A stretch of 64,000 bases of DNA from assembly GCF_002441855.2 (NCBI RefSeq), contig NZ_CP029487.1, positions 1,860,001 through 1,924,000 of the forward strand, read 5' to 3'. Every line of letters begins with the position of its first letter. The stretch's first letter is position 1. Origin of the DNA: Eubacterium maltosivorans. Lineage in GTDB: Bacteria; Bacillota; Clostridia; Eubacteriales; Eubacteriaceae. This document shows, one piece after another, positions 1-9,953 of the stretch. The notes under the pieces were generated by a model. The model saw only the letters and a list, made by a program, of their open reading frames with translations. It was not told the DNA's origin and made no database searches. The position numbers were made by a program, and so were the translations under genes.

Positions 1-1137
1 TGCGATCAGGCTGTCCAGCTCTTTTTCGAGCAGGCTCAGACCCTGGTCGATGGTTTCTTTAAAGCGTTCTTCCTCAATTTTTATGAGCTTCTGAATGTAA
101 TCCTGCTTTTCAGCCAGCTCCGGATAAGCGCCAGACGAAACGCGAACCACTTCCTTGGCCACATCATAAAGGAAAAGCTCCTGCATGCCAAGCAGCTTGC
201 CGTGGCGGGCGGCACGTCTCAGGAGACGTCTCAGAACATAGCCACGGCCTTCGTTACCCGGCATAACGCCGTCAGCGATCATAAAGGTAACGCTGCGGAC
301 ATGGTCGGTAATAACGCGGATGGAAACATCGTCCTGTGTGTTTTCGCCGTATTTTACACCGGCCTTTTTACAGATATAGTTTAAAATATGGCCGATGGTA
401 TCAATCTCGAAAATATTGTCAACACCCTGCATAATGGTGGCCAGACGTTCCAGGCCCATGCCGGTATCGATATTTGGGTTGGCCAGCGGGTTGTAGTTGC
501 CTTCCTCGTCCTTGTCAAACTGGGTGAATACCAGGTTCCAGAACTCAACATAACGGTCGCACTCGCAGCCCGGAGCGCAGTCTGGGCTGCCGCAGCCATA
601 TTCTTCTCCGCGGTCATAGTAAAGCTCGGAGCAGGGGCCGCATGGTCCCAGTCCATGTTCCCAGAAATTGTCTTCTTTTCCGAGACGGACGATCCGTTCT
701 TCCGGCACGCCGATTTCGTCATGCCAGATATCATGGGCTTCGTCATCGTCTAAATAGATGGAGACATAGATTTTTTCCGGGTCCATTTCCATGACCTCGG
801 TACAGAATTCCCATGCCCATGGAATGGCTTCATTTTTAAAGTAATCTCCAAAGGAAAAGTTGCCGAGCATTTCAAAGAAGGTACCGTGGCGGGCGGTTTT
901 TCCCACATTTTCAATGTCTGGGGTACGGATACACTTCTGGCAGGTGGTTACCCGTTTTCTCGGCGGAATCTCATCGCCTGTAAAATAAGGCTTCATCGGA
1001 GCCATCCCGGAGTTGATCAAAAGCAGACTCTTGTCATTGATCGGCACCAGTGGAAAGCTCTTTAATCTTAAATGTCCTTTGCTCTCAAAGAACGCTAAAA
1101 ACTTTTCACGAATTTCGTTTAAACCTAAAGGTTGCAT
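1..1137 (-). CDS. alaS: Alanine--tRNA ligase, N-terminal part (runs off window)
   Basis: Charges tRNA-Ala with alanine in the cytoplasm. Only the first 379 codons lie in the window; the gene continues past position 1. The reading frame is open from the ATG at 1137 to the edge. It shows class II synthetase signatures typical of Ala[13 protein letters not shown] near residue 44, [20 protein letters not shown] near residue 90, GMGLERLA near residue 227, and the arginine-rich [16 protein letters not shown] near residue 300. These cover the catalytic domain and the start of the tRNA-recognition domain; the editing and C-Ala domains must lie outside. A T-box leader precedes it, so expression should rise when tRNA-Ala is uncharged. 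The identification is secure. Confidence 0.97.
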   Translation of the reverse strand, partial: MQPLGLNEIREKFLAFFESKGHLRLKSFPLVPINDKSLLLINSGMAPMKPYFTGDEIPPRKRVTTCQKCIRTPDIENVGKTARHGTFFEMLGNFSFGDYFKNEAIPWAWEFCTEVMEMDPEKIYVSIYLDDDEAHDIWHDEIGVPEERIVRLGKEDNFWEHGLGPCGPCSELYYDRGEEYGCGSPDCAPGCECDRYVEFWNLVFTQFDKDEEGNYNPLANPNIDTGMGLERLATIMQGVDNIFEIDTIGHILNYICKKAGVKYGENTQDDVSIRVITDHVRSVTFMIADGVMPGNEGRGYVLRRLLRRAARHGKLLGMQELFLYDVAKEVVRVSSGAYPELAEKQDYIQKLIKIEEERFKETIDQGLSLLEKELDSLIA

Positions 1138-1189
1138 GTTTTCGTTCTCCCTTTTATGAATTTGTTTTTGTTTATACTTGATGCTTTGA

Positions 1190-1440
1190 GTAAAAAAATA
1201 AAACTCCGCCCCTGCAAACAGGGACGAAGTTGATTTCCGCGGTACCACCCAAATTAGCAAAGCGGCGCTTTGCTCACTCAAACAAATAACGGTCTGTCAG
1301 CCGTCGGTTCTTACACTCTCCTGATTTCAGAACCGCTGCTCAAATGGGGCGGCCTTATCACTTCCATGGAAACTCACACCAACCGTTCCCTCTCTGAATG
1401 GTCTGTCATAAGGTTGTCATTCTCATTGCATTCATATTTA
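1190..1440 (-). promoter_or_regulatory. T-box leader of alaS (tRNA-sensing riboswitch)
   Basis: Read on the minus strand, the leader carries the T-box core GGGTGGTACCGCGG (complement of about 1236-1251). A terminator hairpin follows (about 1199-1233: an AACTTCGTCCCTG arm, a short loop, a CAGGGGCGGAGTT arm) and then a run of Ts. The T-box core can pair with the acceptor end of an uncharged tRNA and form the antiterminator. The region 1260-1440 fits Stem I, but I could not place the specifier codon with certainty. Alanine specificity is inferred from the gene it controls. Confidence 0.93.
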
Positions 1441-1512
1441 CTTAACATTCAAATTATATGTAATGTTTTCGCTTTTGTCAAGCCTTATTCTGAATTGCCT
1501 GTCAATATCCTT

Positions 1513-2580
1513 TTACCTGAGCATTTCACCCTTGGAGGATGCAAAACCGGCGATCAAATACTTCATGACAACCTTGACCGTTCCCATGATCGGTACTGCC
1601 AGAATCATACCCAGACCGCCAAACATGGCGCCAAAGAAAAAGATAGAAAAAATAATGACAACCGGGTGCAGCCCAACGTTGCCGGACATGAGCGCTGGCG
1701 CCAGCAGATTGCCGCACACCACCTGGACAACGGCCATCCAAATCAGGATATAGACCATCTGTATCGGGCTTGACAGAAGCGCCATAACGCAGATCACCAC
1801 CATTCCCACCGCCGGACCAAAATAAGGGATCATGGTCGTAACCCCCGCAATCACACCGATGACCGGCGCGTAGGGCAGCCCCATAAAGTAAGCGCCCACA
1901 CCTGTCAGAATCCCGGCGATAATGGACATGAGCCCCTGTCCACGGATAAAGCCGCCGATCACCATATCGATGTCATAAAACATTTTCTTTACCTGATTTC
2001 TGGCGTCAATGGGCACCAGATACATGAGGGACTGGGTGAACACCTCCTTGTCCAGCAGGAGGAAAATGGTCACCAGTGGAACGATAACGATGTTCATCAG
2101 CTGGCCGCTGTTGGCGATAAGGGCATTGGATAAGCCCTGCAGCATACTGCCGAACATGCCAGCCACCTGAGACAGACTTTGTTCAAGATTAAAGTATTTC
2201 GACATATCTGAAGCGTTGTATTTCTGAATAAATTCAGATATCTGCCCGCTGTAATTCTGCAAATTCTGGAGCATTGACGGAATGTTTGTCACCATCTGGG
2301 CAATGTTGCTGATCAGGCTGGGCACAAAGCTCATAAAAACGCCGAACAAAATCAAAAGGACAATGACGCAGACAAAAAGAACGGACAACCCCCGACCAAA
2401 GCCCCGGCGTTCAAAGATCCTGACCAACGGGTTTAGGAGGTAGGCCAAAATAATGGCCATAAAAAATGGCATGAACATTCCCGAAAAGGTAGGCCATAAA
2501 AATACCGCAAAAAGGATGCAGATCAAAACCACAATGGTGTTGACCATCAAAATTCGTTTTTTATCCGGTGATATTTTCAT
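1513..2580 (-). CDS. AI-2E family transporter (PF01594-like permease)
   Basis: Polytopic membrane protein of 355 residues with about eight hydrophobic segments, in the size range of the AI-2E/YdgG/YrrI family (usually 340-400). Family hallmarks are a glycine/proline-rich stretch PYAPVIGVIAGVTTMIPYFGPAVG around residue 240 and the C-terminal GNVGLHPVVIIFSIFFFGAMFGGLGMILAVPIMG. Characterised family members export AI-2 or act as Na+/H+ antiporters, so the substrate here is unknown. The start is set by a strong GGGGGAGG site that lies inside the end of the PRC-barrel gene; the two genes overlap by 20 bases and are probably translationally coupled. In many Firmicutes a gene of this type sits directly upstream of alaS, as here. 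Confidence 0.88.
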   Translation of the reverse strand: MKISPDKKRILMVNTIVVLICILFAVFLWPTFSGMFMPFFMAIILAYLLNPLVRIFERRGFGRGLSVLFVCVIVLLILFGVFMSFVPSLISNIAQMVTNIPSMLQNLQNYSGQISEFIQKYNASDMSKYFNLEQSLSQVAGMFGSMLQGLSNALIANSGQLMNIVIVPLVTIFLLLDKEVFTQSLMYLVPIDARNQVKKMFYDIDMVIGGFIRGQGLMSIIAGILTGVGAYFMGLPYAPVIGVIAGVTTMIPYFGPAVGMVVICVMALLSSPIQMVYILIWMAVVQVVCGNLLAPALMSGNVGLHPVVIIFSIFFFGAMFGGLGMILAVPIMGTVKVVMKYLIAGFASSKGEMLR

Positions 2581-3106
2581 GATGTTCCTCCCCCAAAACC
2601 TTTTCCAGAATACCGCCCTCCCGGTGCGTCCGGTCCATTTCCAGCATATCTCTGTCGTAATTCAGGCTTTTATCATGGTATGTCATATGTTCTGCGGCCA
2701 CAAGGCTGTAGCCGTAGTCCAGATCGTCAAAAAAGCTGCGTGACAAATCATATTCCTGAACCTTAAAATCCTTGGAGACCGTCGCATCTGCGACTTTGGC
2801 AAAGCGCTTGCCATCCACATCCTTTACCGGTGTGTTCACGATCGAATAGCTGTCCGCAAGCCGCGCCTTCATTTCTTTTGCGGAGAGCTTGGTGATGCCC
2901 TTGTCCCCGCCCAGTGTTACATGGTCATAGTCCACTTCGATGATATCTGAAGGAAAAATAATCTGTGCTTTGCTGAACAGGCCGCCCTCCGAGAGAACCA
3001 GGCAGTCAATTTTGTGGTCCCGAACTCTTATGTCGCGCACAAGCCCCCGAAGCCGTGTGTCATTTTCAAGAAACACCTGGGTGTTTAATAAATTACTGGC
3101 TTTCAT
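2561..3106 (-). CDS. PRC-barrel domain protein
   Basis: A 181-residue soluble protein. The N-terminal half (SNLLNTQVFLENDTRLRGLVRDIRVRDHKIDCLVLS) resembles a PRC-barrel, the small beta-barrel also found in RimM and photosynthetic reaction centre H subunits. A second, weaker PRC-like repeat follows around residue 100 (NTPVKDVDGKRFAKVADATV). No enzyme residues are visible. The domain usually mediates protein or RNA contacts, so a regulatory or adaptor role is possible, but nothing here defines the partner. It overlaps the downstream AI-2E transporter gene and lies between two such transporters, which suggests a shared function at the membrane. Confidence 0.75.
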   Translation of the reverse strand: MKASNLLNTQVFLENDTRLRGLVRDIRVRDHKIDCLVLSEGGLFSKAQIIFPSDIIEVDYDHVTLGGDKGITKLSAKEMKARLADSYSIVNTPVKDVDGKRFAKVADATVSKDFKVQEYDLSRSFFDDLDYGYSLVAAEHMTYHDKSLNYDRDMLEMDRTHREGGILEKVLGEEHHENITG

Positions 3107-3216
3107 TTTTTCACCTTTCTATATAAACTTTATTGCTTCTGTCGCTGGCTTTATTATAGCACATCCGCAAGCGCATTGTCTTGAGAGAATGCTCAAGAAT
3201 TCTTCAAATCCAAAGG

Positions 3217-4404
3217 TCACTCTTCTTTCTTTAAAAGCTTTCGAGGGGCTATGTCCCTCTGGCTCAGACGATGGTTGACTGTCTGGCCGGTCAATGTATA
3301 GAGTACTGAGAAGAGCGGGATCATCACAATGATGCCCAGAATCCCAAAAGCTCCTCCGCCAATGGTGACCGCGGCCAGAATCCAAAGCGGGGACAAGCCA
3401 ATGGAGCTGCCCACAACATGGGGGTAGATCAGGTTGCCCTCGACATGCTGTACGATGAAGCAGGCAATCACAAAAATCAACGCCTTGACCGGGCTCAGGG
3501 TCAAGATGAGAAACGCCCCCAGACAGCAGGCCACAATGGCGCCAAAGACAGGGATCAGCGAAAACAGACCGATCAGCACTGCAATGGTCAGGGCATATGG
3601 CATCTGCAAAAGCGATAATACAATGGTATAAATGACTGTTAAAATCAGGGCTTCAATGCACTGTCCTGAAACAAAATGACTGAAGGTTTTCTGGGTAAGG
3701 CTGGCAATTTCCAAAATCCGGTCAACGCGCCTTTCCGGCAGATAGGCGTACAGAAGCTTTCTGGTTTGAAGCCCCAGCCTTTCTTTCTGGAACAAAAGGT
3801 AAACCGCCACCACCAGGCCGATCACCGTATGAAAAACACCGCCTGCTACCGAGGCTGCCACGTTCAGCGTTGTGTTTAAAAATCCCGCAGCGCCGCCCCT
3901 GAAAAAGGAAAACAGGTTTTTGCTGAGCATGTCCCAGTTCAGACTTTCAAGCCCACCGGTATCCAGCTTCTGTATAAAAGCAGAAATCTCTGAATGCTCG
4001 CCGAGAATGCGGACCGCCCAGCTCTGAAAGCTTGCAAGAACCGATGGAAAGCTCTTTGCAAAGAGTAATACAGCGTTTACCAGCTCCGGCAGCACGAGAA
4101 AGATAACCAGAGCCACAATACCAAGAAGAATTAAAAATGCCATCAGGATACTCAGAGGTCGCCGCAGCTTTTGGACACGCTTTCCCTTTAGGCGCTTTTT
4201 TGTAAACAGACGCCTTTCCATGAGGCTCATGGGTATATTTAAGACAAAGGCAATGCCAGCGCCGATGATAAAGGGGGAAACTAATCCCAGAAGCCCGAGA
4301 AACGCCCCCCACACTGCGTCGATATTCTTAAGTCCCGCCCATAAAATCAGCGCCAGAATAATGAGCCCGATTAAGGTCCGTTTTGTTTTTTGGTTCATCT
4401 CCAT
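3217..4404 (-). CDS. AI-2E family transporter, second copy
   Basis: Membrane protein of 395 residues with about eight hydrophobic segments and the same family signatures as the product of 1513-2580: MPYALTIAVLIGLFSLIPVFGAIVACCLG around residue 275 and VEGNLIYPHVVGSSIGLSPLWILAAVTIGGGAFGILG near residue 325. The sequence is clearly diverged from the other copy, so this is not a recent duplication. I chose the ATG at 4404 because AGAGGG is seven bases upstream; the ATG at 4410 lies too close to that site. The stop is followed by a gap of about 110 bases before the PRC-barrel gene. Substrate unknown; AI-2 export or cation antiport are the roles known in the family. Confidence 0.86.
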   Translation of the reverse strand: MEMNQKTKRTLIGLIILALILWAGLKNIDAVWGAFLGLLGLVSPFIIGAGIAFVLNIPMSLMERRLFTKKRLKGKRVQKLRRPLSILMAFLILLGIVALVIFLVLPELVNAVLLFAKSFPSVLASFQSWAVRILGEHSEISAFIQKLDTGGLESLNWDMLSKNLFSFFRGGAAGFLNTTLNVAASVAGGVFHTVIGLVVAVYLLFQKERLGLQTRKLLYAYLPERRVDRILEIASLTQKTFSHFVSGQCIEALILTVIYTIVLSLLQMPYALTIAVLIGLFSLIPVFGAIVACCLGAFLILTLSPVKALIFVIACFIVQHVEGNLIYPHVVGSSIGLSPLWILAAVTIGGGAFGILGIIVMIPLFSVLYTLTGQTVNHRLSQRDIAPRKLLKKEE

Positions 4405-4509
4405 TACCATTCCCTCTTTCTTTTGCTGAGTCTTGCACCATCACGAGTTGCTTATTTTTTAATACCCTTTTTTAATGTCCTGTCAACAAAAGGATTTCTC
4501 ATAAATAAA

Positions 4510-4539
4510 AAAACGCCTTTCATGATTGAAAAGCGTTTT
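4510..4539 (-). terminator. Rho-independent terminator of the isc operon
   Basis: On the minus strand an AAAACGC/GCGTTTT stem with a short loop is followed by a T-run, directly downstream of the NifU-like gene stop. Confidence 0.8.
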
Positions 4540-4550
4540 GGATCATAGGC

Positions 4551-4931
4551 TTATGCGCTGTGCTTTGATTTATAATCTTCGATAGCGGCCTGAATGGCTT
4601 CAGCCGCTAAAACAGAGCAGTGGATTTTTTCAGTCGGAAGTCCGCCAAGGGCTTCCACTACTTCTGAGTTTTTCAGGGCAGCGGCTTCTTCAATGGTTTT
4701 ACCCTTGATCATTTCTGTGGCCATACTGCTGGTCGCAATGGCGGCGCCGCAGCCAAAGGTCTTAAAGCTGGCGTCCTCAACAATGCCGTCATCGTTTATT
4801 TTTAAATACATTTTCATAATATCGCCACAGGCAGGGCTGCCTACCTGGCCGATTCCGTTTGCGTCTTCCATTTCCCCGACATTTTTAGGGTTTTGGAAGT
4901 TTTCCATTACTTTATCTGTATATTCCATCAT
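4551..4931 (-). CDS. nifU: Fe-S cluster assembly scaffold, NifU/IscU N-terminal type
   Basis: Scaffold on which Fe-S clusters are built with sulfur from the neighbouring cysteine desulfurase before transfer to apo-proteins. The 126-residue protein is a single IscU/NifU-N domain with the three conserved cysteines: Cys35 in ACGD (with the labilising Asp37), Cys61 in FGCGAA, and the Cys of the HCSVLA motif near residue 106. It lacks the C-terminal Nfu domain of full NifU. An AAGGAG site precedes the ATG. It lies 41 bases downstream of the desulfurase gene as the last gene of an rrf2-iscS-nifU operon, the common clostridial arrangement. Whether to call it iscU or nifU is convention. Confidence 0.94.
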   Translation of the reverse strand: MMEYTDKVMENFQNPKNVGEMEDANGIGQVGSPACGDIMKMYLKINDDGIVEDASFKTFGCGAAIATSSMATEMIKGKTIEEAAALKNSEVVEALGGLPTEKIHCSVLAAEAIQAAIEDYKSKHSA

Positions 4932-4971
4932 GATTTTATTCTCCTTATCTATCTGTTATTTTTCATCATTC

Positions 4972-6180
4972 TCAGTGATGATGGTGGTGGTCATGGTCAT
5001 AAACGGCGTCATCAATCGGACTGTTGGCGTCAATGGGTGACATTTTTCTCAGCCGTTCAATAATATCGACAAGATTGTCGACGACGTAATGAATATCCTC
5101 CATAGTGGTGTGCTTGCCAATTGTCAGTCTCAGGGAGCCATGGGCAATCCCAGCCGGCAGTCCAATGGCCAGCAGTACGTGCGACGGGTCCAGAGAGCCT
5201 GAGGTACAGGCCGATCCGCTTGAGCCCGCAACGCCAATCAGGTCAAGACTTAAGAGAATGGATTCCCCTTCAATATAGTCAAAGCAGAAATTGGCATTCC
5301 CCGGAAGACGCTTGGTCGGATGCCCATTTAAACGCACCTGAGGAATTTTCTCCATTACACCCTTGATCAGAGCGTCTCTGAGCTCCTGTAGATGGGCTGT
5401 ATTGGCTTCAAGGTCATTGGCTGCCATTTCCGCAGCCTTGCCAAATCCGACGATGGATGCAGTGTTTTCTGTACCGGCGCGGCGCCTTCTTTCCTGTGCG
5501 CCACCGTGGATCAGATTGTCGATCGGTACACCCTTTCGGATATATAAAGCGCCGATTCCCTTCGGTCCATAGATTTTATGACTGGAGAGGGATAACAAGT
5601 CCACATTCAAATCTTTTACGTCAATGGGAACATTGCCGAAGGCCTGCACTGCGTCGGTATGGAAGATGATCCCCTTAGCCTTAACAATTTCTCCAATTTC
5701 TTTAATGGGTTCAATGGTGCCGATCTCGTTGTTGGCAAACATGATTGAAACCAGAATGGTTTCATCCTTGATGGCGTTCTTGAGATCGTCCAGTGAAATA
5801 AGTCCGTCCGCATCAACCGGAAGGTAGGTGACCTCAAAGCCTTCCTTTTCAAGGTATTCACAGGTGTGAAGCACTGCGTGGTGCTCGATTTCTGTGGTGA
5901 TGATGTGGTTTCCCTTTTTTCTGTTTTTTAAAGCCACACCCTTGATGGCCCAGTTGTCCGATTCGGAGCCGCCGGCTGTAAAGTAAATTTCTTTCGGGTC
6001 TGCGTTAATGGCCTGGGCAAGCTGTAATCTGGCAGCTTCCACGCCGCGCTTGGCTTCCCGGCCCTCTTTATAAATAGAGGATGGGTTTCCGTATTTTTCT
6101 GTAAAATATGGCAGCATTTCTGCCAAAACCGCTTCGTCAACGGCTGTTGTCGCCGCGTTATCTAAATAGATTCTTTTCAT
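4972..6180 (-). CDS. iscS: Cysteine desulfurase, NifS/IscS type
   Basis: PLP enzyme that takes sulfur from L-cysteine, giving alanine and an enzyme persulfide for Fe-S assembly and probably tRNA thiolation. The 402-residue product starts MKRIYLDNAATT, the family's usual N-terminus. It has the PLP-binding lysine in SLSSHKIYGPKG near residue 205 and the long group I loop with the persulfide cysteine in SGSACTSGSLDPSHVL near residue 325. I chose the ATG at 6180, with AGAGAGG eight bases upstream, over the in-frame TTG at 6198. The protein ends in an unusual acidic and histidine-rich tail, YDHDHHHHH. It is co-transcribed with the Rrf2 regulator and nifU. A specialised NifS role is possible, but no nitrogenase genes are visible. 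Confidence 0.95.
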   Translation of the reverse strand: MKRIYLDNAATTAVDEAVLAEMLPYFTEKYGNPSSIYKEGREAKRGVEAARLQLAQAINADPKEIYFTAGGSESDNWAIKGVALKNRKKGNHIITTEIEHHAVLHTCEYLEKEGFEVTYLPVDADGLISLDDLKNAIKDETILVSIMFANNEIGTIEPIKEIGEIVKAKGIIFHTDAVQAFGNVPIDVKDLNVDLLSLSSHKIYGPKGIGALYIRKGVPIDNLIHGGAQERRRRAGTENTASIVGFGKAAEMAANDLEANTAHLQELRDALIKGVMEKIPQVRLNGHPTKRLPGNANFCFDYIEGESILLSLDLIGVAGSSGSACTSGSLDPSHVLLAIGLPAGIAHGSLRLTIGKHTTMEDIHYVVDNLVDIIERLRKMSPIDANSPIDDAVYDHDHHHHH

Positions 6181-6194
6181 AAAAAGCCTCTCTT

Positions 6195-6602
6195 TCAATT
6201 ATCCATTAAGTCTTGTAAAGACCGGTTATCAATGATGTTATTAATGCTGTCTCTGATTTCCATCCAGAGTCCTCTGGTGACACATTCTCCCGACTTCTGG
6301 CAGACATAGCCCTCAGGGCCGCCGACGCAGTCGGCCAGCTCAATAGGGCCTTCCAGCGCGCGGATAATCTCACCAACACTGATGTCCTTGGGCTCTCTTG
6401 AAAGAATGTACCCACCCTTCGCGCCTCTTAAACTGACGATCAGTCCCGCCTTTTTAAGGGTCGAAAAAAGCTGTTCCATATAGGAGTCTGAAAAATTCTG
6501 TTTTTCTGCTATCTCTTTTATTGATACTGGCCCATTGCCATACCGGCACGCCAGCTCATACATAGCCAGTACACCGTACCGGCCCTTTGTGGAGAGTCTC
6601 AC
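6195..6602 (-). CDS. iscR: Rrf2 family regulator, IscR-like
   Basis: A 135-residue winged-helix repressor that heads the Fe-S assembly operon. The N-terminus MRLSTKGRYGVLAMYELA is the typical Rrf2 start, followed by a helix-turn-helix around residues 25-55 and GLIVSLRGAKGGYILSR for the wing. Three cysteines in DCVGGPEGYVCQKSGEC (about residues 91-106) are placed like the [2Fe-2S] ligands of IscR, so it can probably sense cluster supply. The start is GTG with a strong AAGGAGG upstream. A perfect palindrome lies between its -10 box and its start, suggesting autoregulation. A CymR-type role in cysteine metabolism is less likely because of the three cysteines. Confidence 0.9.
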   Translation of the reverse strand: MRLSTKGRYGVLAMYELACRYGNGPVSIKEIAEKQNFSDSYMEQLFSTLKKAGLIVSLRGAKGGYILSREPKDISVGEIIRALEGPIELADCVGGPEGYVCQKSGECVTRGLWMEIRDSINNIIDNRSLQDLMDN

Positions 6603-6629
6603 TGTGGCACCTCCTTTTTAATTCCCAGT

Positions 6630-6679
6630 ATTCCACCTGGAATTTAATAGTATTATAGCACAGTTCCGCATTAATGCAA
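6630..6679 (-). promoter_or_regulatory. Promoter and palindromic operator of the isc operon
   Basis: Minus strand: -35 TTGCAT (6674-6679), 16-base spacer, -10 TATAAT (6652-6657), then a perfect palindrome ATTCCAGGTGGAAT (6630-6643) roughly at the start of transcription. This position fits a repressor site for the Rrf2 regulator encoded just downstream. Binding is inferred. Confidence 0.65.
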
Positions 6680-6780
6680 GATAAAATTTTGTTCTTTGGC
6701 ATTTTTTCAGGAAAAATTATTATTTTTCTCCAAAATAAAAACATCTGGATATAAAACTGCTATCCAGATGTTTCAATTAT

Positions 6781-9177
6781 TTATTCTGCTTCTCTCAATC
6801 GTTCCACCAGCGTTTCCTTTTCAAAGCTGCGGAGTGCAATTTTTGAGATAAGGTATGGTACCAGAAGCAGGATTACCGCGTAGGCCAGCACATAGAAAAC
6901 CGGAAACTGGTAAATCATATAGTGGACTCCAAGCTTTCCAAAGGCCCAGCAGATCATATAGCCTGCTGCGGTGCCGAGCGTCAGAGTGATAAGCAGATTT
7001 CCCGCGGCCAGAAGCATCCCCTCGCCGAGCACCATCTGGCGGATCTGCCTGCGGCTCATGCCAATGGATTCCAGCATGGCCAGCTCCTGCTTTTTAGACA
7101 GGATGTTGGTAATCAATGTATTGACAAGATTGATCATACTGAATGCGATGATAAACAACGCCAGCCCCAGCGCAGTAGCTGAGAGGGTCGCAATGCTTCC
7201 CGCATCCTGTTCTCTCTGTTCCTGAAGCGTTGACAGAGCAAGGTTTGGATTGCTGTCTACCAAAGCCCGCAGCGGCTGCTCAACCGCAAATTCCATAGAA
7301 GGCTCTGTCGAAACAATAAAATCCTTATCAAGATTAAAGGGCACGATGGACTGGAGGACCTCCTGAGGCATCATAAACCATCCACTGATGGGCTTCGGAT
7401 AGTCTGTGCTGATCATACCTGCTATTTTTACCTCTTTGGGTACCACGGTATCGCCATTGTAAAAATAGAGGGTTAACGTATCGCCAACCTCAAAACGCCA
7501 GCCATAAATTTCCTGCACCACCGAGTTGGCCTGAAGAAGGATGGTGTCGCCTTTCAGCATTGCGTCGTAATCCAGGTTCCCATCCTCCAGGTATTTTTCA
7601 AGCTCCTGAGCCTGCTCTCTGGTAAACGGGGAGATGTTATCCTCAACATGGACAAGATCTTCTTTAGGATAATCAAATTCAACAGAGGTCGCTTGGTTAC
7701 TGCGGATACCGTCCACCCCAGGGATGGACAAAATCTGGCTTTCAAGCGTGTCGGTGAAAGGGGAATTCTTCTGAAGTCCTGCTATACCGTACTCTGAGAG
7801 CTCCATAGCGTTTCCTGAAAAAGAAACGATGTATTCCGAATCTGCAAAATCGCCCTGACGTGAATACATTTCTTTATCAAAGGAATTGACAAAGGTCGCT
7901 GCCGCCATAAATAGAACGCCGCCGATCCCCAACGAGAGAACTGTCATAAAAACTTTTTTCCGGTTTCTGGCTGAGTTCATGGCTGCGAGATGCAGCGGGC
8001 TGATTCTCCGGTGTACCTTTTTGGTTTTCTTTTTCCTGCCGCCGGAGTAAGCCGAATATTTCGAAGCCTCAATGGGCGAAATTGACGCCGCGATTGAGGC
8101 AGGCTTCCGAACGGAGATCAAAACAGTGATCAGGTCAATCACGAGCACCAGCAGCGCTACCAGCAGTGTATTTAAAAGGCTCCATCCGTCAGGCTTCAGA
8201 AAATAGGCGATAACGCTGCCGATAATAACCCCCACCGGAGCCGATACGGCAAAGAGATAGACGCCTTCGCGGGTAACCAGCCGCCGCACCTGTTTTTTGG
8301 TCGTGCCAATGGTCCTCAGCTGTCCATACTGGCGTATCCTGCCAACCACCGAGATATAGAAAACGCCATAGATAACCAGAACACTGGCGAGCAGTACAAC
8401 AACTCCCACACACGCAGCCAAAGCGATTTCCGGAGTATCTGCTGTCAGGGTGTCCAGAAAATGATCGTTTGGATTCATGTCCTCCCGCGGTATTCCCGCA
8501 TCACCGCCGACTGAATAAATCGCCGCTTTACAGGTTTCCTTGCCCATCTTCTCTGCCCCTGAAAGCCGGACATAGGCCTCGTAGGGAATGTTTTTCATCT
8601 GAGGGCCATTTTCGGCGTAGGCCTTTGAAAAGACCAGCGTATACTGCTTGCTTCCCATTGTTCCCTCAATAAAGCCGCTGACCTTGAAGCTTTCAGTTGC
8701 TCCGTTCAGGAAAGTTACGGTAAATTCTGTTCCAAGCTCTGCCGGCTTGCCGATCTGTTCCAGGTATTCTCGTGAAACCAACACCTCATTTTCCTGTACT
8801 GGCAGCTTTCCGTCCAGCAGGTCCATTGTTTTAATATCCATGGAATTGCCATCCACATAGACAGGCACCAGCGTATAATTGTCGATTTCTACCGCCTGTC
8901 CCCTTTTTCCGAGCGTCAGGTAGGAAACTCGTGAATCCTGTGTCAGGCGATGCAGTTTGTCATCTGTCAGGTTATAGTAAATCGCATGCTGCGCTCTGGC
9001 CATGGCACGTTTATCCGCTTCTTTCATCTCGACGGTAAACAGGCTCATAACCATCAGGAGGCTTACAGATAAAATAATGGTGACAGCAATAAAGGCATTG
9101 CGCATTTTGCTCGTTTTAATGCTGTCTCTGGCAAGCTTTCCGATAACTTTTCCATTATTATTTTTTTCGTAATTCAT
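6781..9177 (-). CDS. ABC transporter permease, FtsX/MacB type
   Basis: Membrane subunit of 798 residues of a type VII-like ABC transporter. One transmembrane helix near residue 30 is followed by a large extracellular domain (about 55-240), then a three-helix FtsX block around 250-360. A second helix near 410 leads to another extracellular domain (about 430-640) and a second FtsX block around 660-790. This duplicated plan is typical of Gram-positive exporters for peptides, lipids or lipoproteins. The ATPase gene ends five bases upstream, and a two-component system precedes both. That arrangement recalls antimicrobial-peptide sensing and detoxification modules, although the fold differs from the ten-helix BceB. 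The substrate cannot be read from sequence. Confidence 0.88.
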   Translation of the reverse strand: MNYEKNNNGKVIGKLARDSIKTSKMRNAFIAVTIILSVSLLMVMSLFTVEMKEADKRAMARAQHAIYYNLTDDKLHRLTQDSRVSYLTLGKRGQAVEIDNYTLVPVYVDGNSMDIKTMDLLDGKLPVQENEVLVSREYLEQIGKPAELGTEFTVTFLNGATESFKVSGFIEGTMGSKQYTLVFSKAYAENGPQMKNIPYEAYVRLSGAEKMGKETCKAAIYSVGGDAGIPREDMNPNDHFLDTLTADTPEIALAACVGVVVLLASVLVIYGVFYISVVGRIRQYGQLRTIGTTKKQVRRLVTREGVYLFAVSAPVGVIIGSVIAYFLKPDGWSLLNTLLVALLVLVIDLITVLISVRKPASIAASISPIEASKYSAYSGGRKKKTKKVHRRISPLHLAAMNSARNRKKVFMTVLSLGIGGVLFMAAATFVNSFDKEMYSRQGDFADSEYIVSFSGNAMELSEYGIAGLQKNSPFTDTLESQILSIPGVDGIRSNQATSVEFDYPKEDLVHVEDNISPFTREQAQELEKYLEDGNLDYDAMLKGDTILLQANSVVQEIYGWRFEVGDTLTLYFYNGDTVVPKEVKIAGMISTDYPKPISGWFMMPQEVLQSIVPFNLDKDFIVSTEPSMEFAVEQPLRALVDSNPNLALSTLQEQREQDAGSIATLSATALGLALFIIAFSMINLVNTLITNILSKKQELAMLESIGMSRRQIRQMVLGEGMLLAAGNLLITLTLGTAAGYMICWAFGKLGVHYMIYQFPVFYVLAYAVILLLVPYLISKIALRSFEKETLVERLREAE

Positions 9178-9182
9178 TGCCG

Positions 9183-9854
9183 TTACCTGCCGTTTACGAT
9201 CTTGCCGTCCTCAATACGGATAACCTCATCCGCCAGCTGGGCAATTTCTTCATTGTGCGTAATCATGACAATGGTCTGGTTAAAACGAGCACTGGTTGCC
9301 TTTAAGAGGCTCAGTACATCCTGGCTGGTCCGGCTGTCCAGGTTTCCTGTCGGCTCATCTGCCAGAATAATCGCCGGCTTTGTCGCCAGTGCTCTGGCGA
9401 TGGCGACACGCTGCTGCTGTCCGCCTGACAGGTTTCCCGGCAGGCTTGTCAGCTTTTCCTTAAGCCCAAGCATTTTGACAATACCGCCCACAAAGCGTTT
9501 ATCTGCTGTATTACCGTCCAGTTCAATGGGCAGTACAATATTTTCGTATACATTAAGGATAGGCACCAGGTTGTAGTTTTGGAAAATGAAGCCGATCTGG
9601 CGTCTTCTGAAGATGGTCAGCTGCTCGTCGTTCATGTCAGACAGCTCCTTGCCGCCTATCTTTACACTGCCAGAGGTCGGCTTATCCAGCCCTCCTAACA
9701 TATGCAGAAGGGTTGATTTTCCACTTCCGGAGGTTCCCACAATGGCTGTAAATTTTCCTTGTTCAACCGATAAGGACACACCATCCAGTGCCTTTACCAT
9801 ACTCTCGCCGCTGCCGTAATGCTTTTTCAAATCCGTTGTTTTTAAGATCTCCAT
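9183..9854 (-). CDS. ABC transporter ATP-binding protein (LolD/MacB type)
   Basis: ATPase of 223 residues that drives the adjacent FtsX-type permease. It has Walker [10 protein letters not shown] near residue 40, the Q-loop in IFQNYNLVP near 89, the signature [15 protein letters not shown] near 142, Walker [13 protein letters not shown] near 163 and the switch histidine in MITHNEE near 199. Length and motifs are typical of the LolD/MacB/YxdL class. The ATG has a GGAG-type site. It forms an operon with the permease five bases downstream and probably with the two-component genes about 100 bases upstream. Confidence 0.95.
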   Translation of the reverse strand: MEILKTTDLKKHYGSGESMVKALDGVSLSVEQGKFTAIVGTSGSGKSTLLHMLGGLDKPTSGSVKIGGKELSDMNDEQLTIFRRRQIGFIFQNYNLVPILNVYENIVLPIELDGNTADKRFVGGIVKMLGLKEKLTSLPGNLSGGQQQRVAIARALATKPAIILADEPTGNLDSRTSQDVLSLLKATSARFNQTIVMITHNEEIAQLADEVIRIEDGKIVNGR

Positions 9855-9953
9855 TTTCTGTCTCCTTTATTTGCTGACTTAATCTTATCACCTGAATGTT
9901 TCAAAAAGCTCTCGATTTGAAAAAAGAATGTTACAGTTTTGAGAGATTGCTCA

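Noticed and set aside
388-753. Open frame antisense to alaS (121 codons)
   Set aside because: It lies wholly opposite the conserved catalytic core of alaS, has no ribosome site and shows no family motif; a shadow of the real gene.
1270-1773. Plus-strand open frame across the alaS leader
   Set aside because: It runs through the T-box structure and into the antisense of the AI-2E transporter gene, with no ribosome site.
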